Assembly (NCBI GenBank): GCA_002371695.1
Contig: DFGG01000049.1
Location: 1 to 6,436 of the forward strand
Reading direction: 5' to 3'
From: a bacterium UBA3756
GTDB taxonomy: Bacteria > Bacteroidota > Bacteroidia > Bacteroidales > Bacteroidaceae
DNA length: 6,436 bases
Below the pieces are notes generated by a model, which was not told where the DNA came from, did no database searches, and was given only the letters and a program-made list of their open reading frames with translations. Positions 6,436 through 6,436 of this stretch are shown here, piece after piece. Both the position numbers and the translations under genes were made by a program. Each line of letters starts with the position of its first letter. Within the stretch, counting starts at the first letter, position 1.

Positions 6436-6436
6436 A

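Overview
The window looks like chromosomal DNA from the Bacteroidales, most likely a Prevotella-type organism. Four things suggest this: the galM - MFS transporter - galK gene order, the grpE-dnaJ pair, start codons without Shine-Dalgarno sequences but with A-rich leaders, and a TTACTTTG box that is close to the Bacteroidetes -7 promoter element (TAnnTTTG). Every full-length gene is on the + strand, and coding density is high. I see no mobile element, RNA gene or CRISPR array.

Layout. Positions 1-170 are the 3' end of grpE (last 55 codons). A 35-bp tandem array of a 7-bp unit (164-198) overlaps the grpE stop and fills most of the grpE-dnaJ gap. dnaJ (217-1371) encodes a full type I DnaJ co-chaperone. 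folC (1380-2693) starts 8 bp after dnaJ and encodes a folylpolyglutamate/dihydrofolate synthase. It is probably carried on the same transcript.

The 108-bp AT-rich gap at 2694-2801 separates two transcription units. It holds two T7 tracts 31 bp apart, a short direct repeat, a probable promoter and a dyad overlapping the promoter. Downstream is a galactose operon: galM (2802-3893, aldose 1-epimerase), an FHS-type MFS sugar transporter (3929-5206) and galK (5240-6406, galactokinase). Together these can import galactose, convert the beta anomer to alpha, and phosphorylate it to alpha-galactose 1-phosphate. No galT or galE lies in the window, so the later Leloir steps must be encoded elsewhere. 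A small hairpin begins after galK at the window edge.

The genes are ordinary housekeeping and sugar-use genes, and I do not see a new biological system. The points most worth checking are small: the heptamer array, the octamer AAATCATT in all three galactose-operon leaders, palindromes in both short operon gaps, and the apparent loss in the transporter of the two acidic residues that couple protons in E. coli FucP.
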